Source: Bacteroidetes bacterium UBA1952 (lineage in GTDB: Bacteria > Bacteroidota > Bacteroidia > Chitinophagales > Chitinophagaceae). Taken from it: a DNA stretch of 5,860 nt. Each line of letters starts with the position of its first letter. The stretch's first letter is position 1. The DNA lies in the NCBI GenBank assembly GCA_002336725.1, contig DDEO01000018.1:8729-14588 (forward strand), read 5' to 3'. Position numbers and translations under genes: made by a program. Below are positions 5,285-5,860 of this stretch, piece after piece. The notes beneath the pieces are model-generated. The model saw only the letters and a list, made by a program, of their open reading frames with translations. It had not been told where the DNA came from and did not search any database.

Positions 5285-5860
5285 CTTTCATATAATCCAG
5301 CTTGGAATGCTCCAGCTGCTGACGGGCATAGCTTTCGGTAAGTTTGAAGATGCCGCCGTGGTCGGTTTGAGAAGGCATATCAAACATGGCATCGGTGAGC
5401 ACCATTTCGCAGATAGCGCGCAGGCCGCGGCCCCCGAGCTTATACTCAATGGCCTTGTCCACCAGATAATCGAGCGCCGCTTCTTCTACTTCCAGCCGGA
5501 TGCCTTCGTACTGAAACAGCTTTTTGTATTGCTTGATGAGCGCGTTTTTAGGCTCCGTCAGGATGCGGCGCAGCGCGTCGCGGTCGAGCGGGTTGAGGTA
5601 GGTAACGATGGGCAGGCGACCGAGCAATTCCGGAATCAGGCCGAAAGAACGAAGGTCCTGAGCGTTGACATATTGCAGCAGGTTGGCGCGGTCGAGGTCT
5701 TGTGTGCTTTGGATGGCGCGGTAGCCGATGGAAGAGGTCTGCATCCGGCGGGCAATCATCTTATCAATGCCTTCAAAAGCGCCGCCGCAGATAAAGAGGA
5801 TGTTGCGCGTGTCCACGGCAATCATCTTCTGGTCGGGGTGCTTGCGCCCGCCCTGCGGCG
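5277..5860 (-). CDS. clpX: ATP-dependent Clp protease ATP-binding subunit ClpX (N-terminal part outside window)
   Basis: ClpX is the AAA+ unfoldase that feeds substrates into the ClpP protease. The frame is open to the window edge, giving 193 visible residues. The zinc-binding domain, Walker A and Walker B are not in the window. The first visible residues, PQGGRKHP, are the RKH substrate-recruitment loop. Sensor 1 lies in TRNILFICGGAF. The ClpP-contacting tripeptide (IGF in E. coli) is IGY at visible residues 44-46. GLIPELLGRLP carries the arginine finger (R81). EPKNALIKQYKKLF opens the small domain. Sensor 2 is GGRGLRAICE (from 142), with glycine where many homologs have GARGLR. The protein ends LDYMKAA, without the long tail of E. 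coli ClpX. The ATG at 5825-5823 is internal, because homology continues upstream of it. clpP probably lies beyond the window, as in most genomes. Confidence 0.95.
   Translation of the reverse strand, partial: PQGGRKHPDQKMIAVDTRNILFICGGAFEGIDKMIARRMQTSSIGYRAIQSTQDLDRANLLQYVNAQDLRSFGLIPELLGRLPIVTYLNPLDRDALRRILTEPKNALIKQYKKLFQYEGIRLEVEEAALDYLVDKAIEYKLGGRGLRAICEMVLTDAMFDMPSQTDHGGIFKLTESYARQQLEHSKLDYMKAA

Noticed and set aside
5277..5825. clpX starting at the ATG at 5825
   Set aside because: The conserved RKH loop continues upstream of this codon to the window edge, so the methionine is internal and the gene is cut by the window.

Overview
The window reads as a chromosomal segment of a fairly GC-rich member of the Bacteroidota. 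The taxonomic call rests on four things. Two secreted proteins carry a type IX secretion (T9SS) C-terminal sorting domain, a system confined to that phylum. The DUF4159 and ClpX sequences are of the Bacteroidota type as I know it from memory. No clear Shine-Dalgarno sequences precede the starts. priA appears to start at a non-ATG codon. I cannot place it below phylum level.

Layout: (1) 1-473 (+) is the 3' part of a DUF4159 gene. (2) 473-544 is the whole gap between two convergent stop codons. It is filled with GC-rich repeats ending in a GTAG-headed perfect palindrome of REP type. (3) 541-2991 (-) is a complete priA, the primosomal replication-restart helicase. (4) 2992-3301 is a divergent intergenic region. 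It has a cluster of short GTTGGA repeats next to the priA start and AT-rich promoter-like DNA further up. (5) 3302-3970 and 4037-4717 (+) are tandem paralogous small secreted proteins with T9SS sorting domains. They are AT-richer than the surrounding genes, and their 3' ends are nearly identical at DNA level. (6) 4718-4863 is an intergenic stretch with no clear gene. (7) 4864-5046 (-) is a 60-residue helical protein of unknown function. (8) 5047-5276 holds two GTTGGA repeat clusters in opposite orientations, then a 12-bp-stem hairpin that overlaps the clpX stop codon. (9) 5277-5860 (-) is the C-terminal half of ClpX, cut by the window edge.

The conserved genes (priA, clpX) serve replication restart and protein quality control and have no evident joint pathway here. 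The accessory content is the T9SS pair and the repeats. The most unusual signal is non-coding. A dispersed family of GTTGGA units, many followed by a mini-hairpin of the GCC-GAA-GGC or GCGAAGC type, lies just upstream of the start codons of both priA and the 60-residue gene. Separately, palindromic elements sit directly on the stop codons of priA and clpX. I see no CRISPR array, tRNA, rRNA, transposase or defence system.
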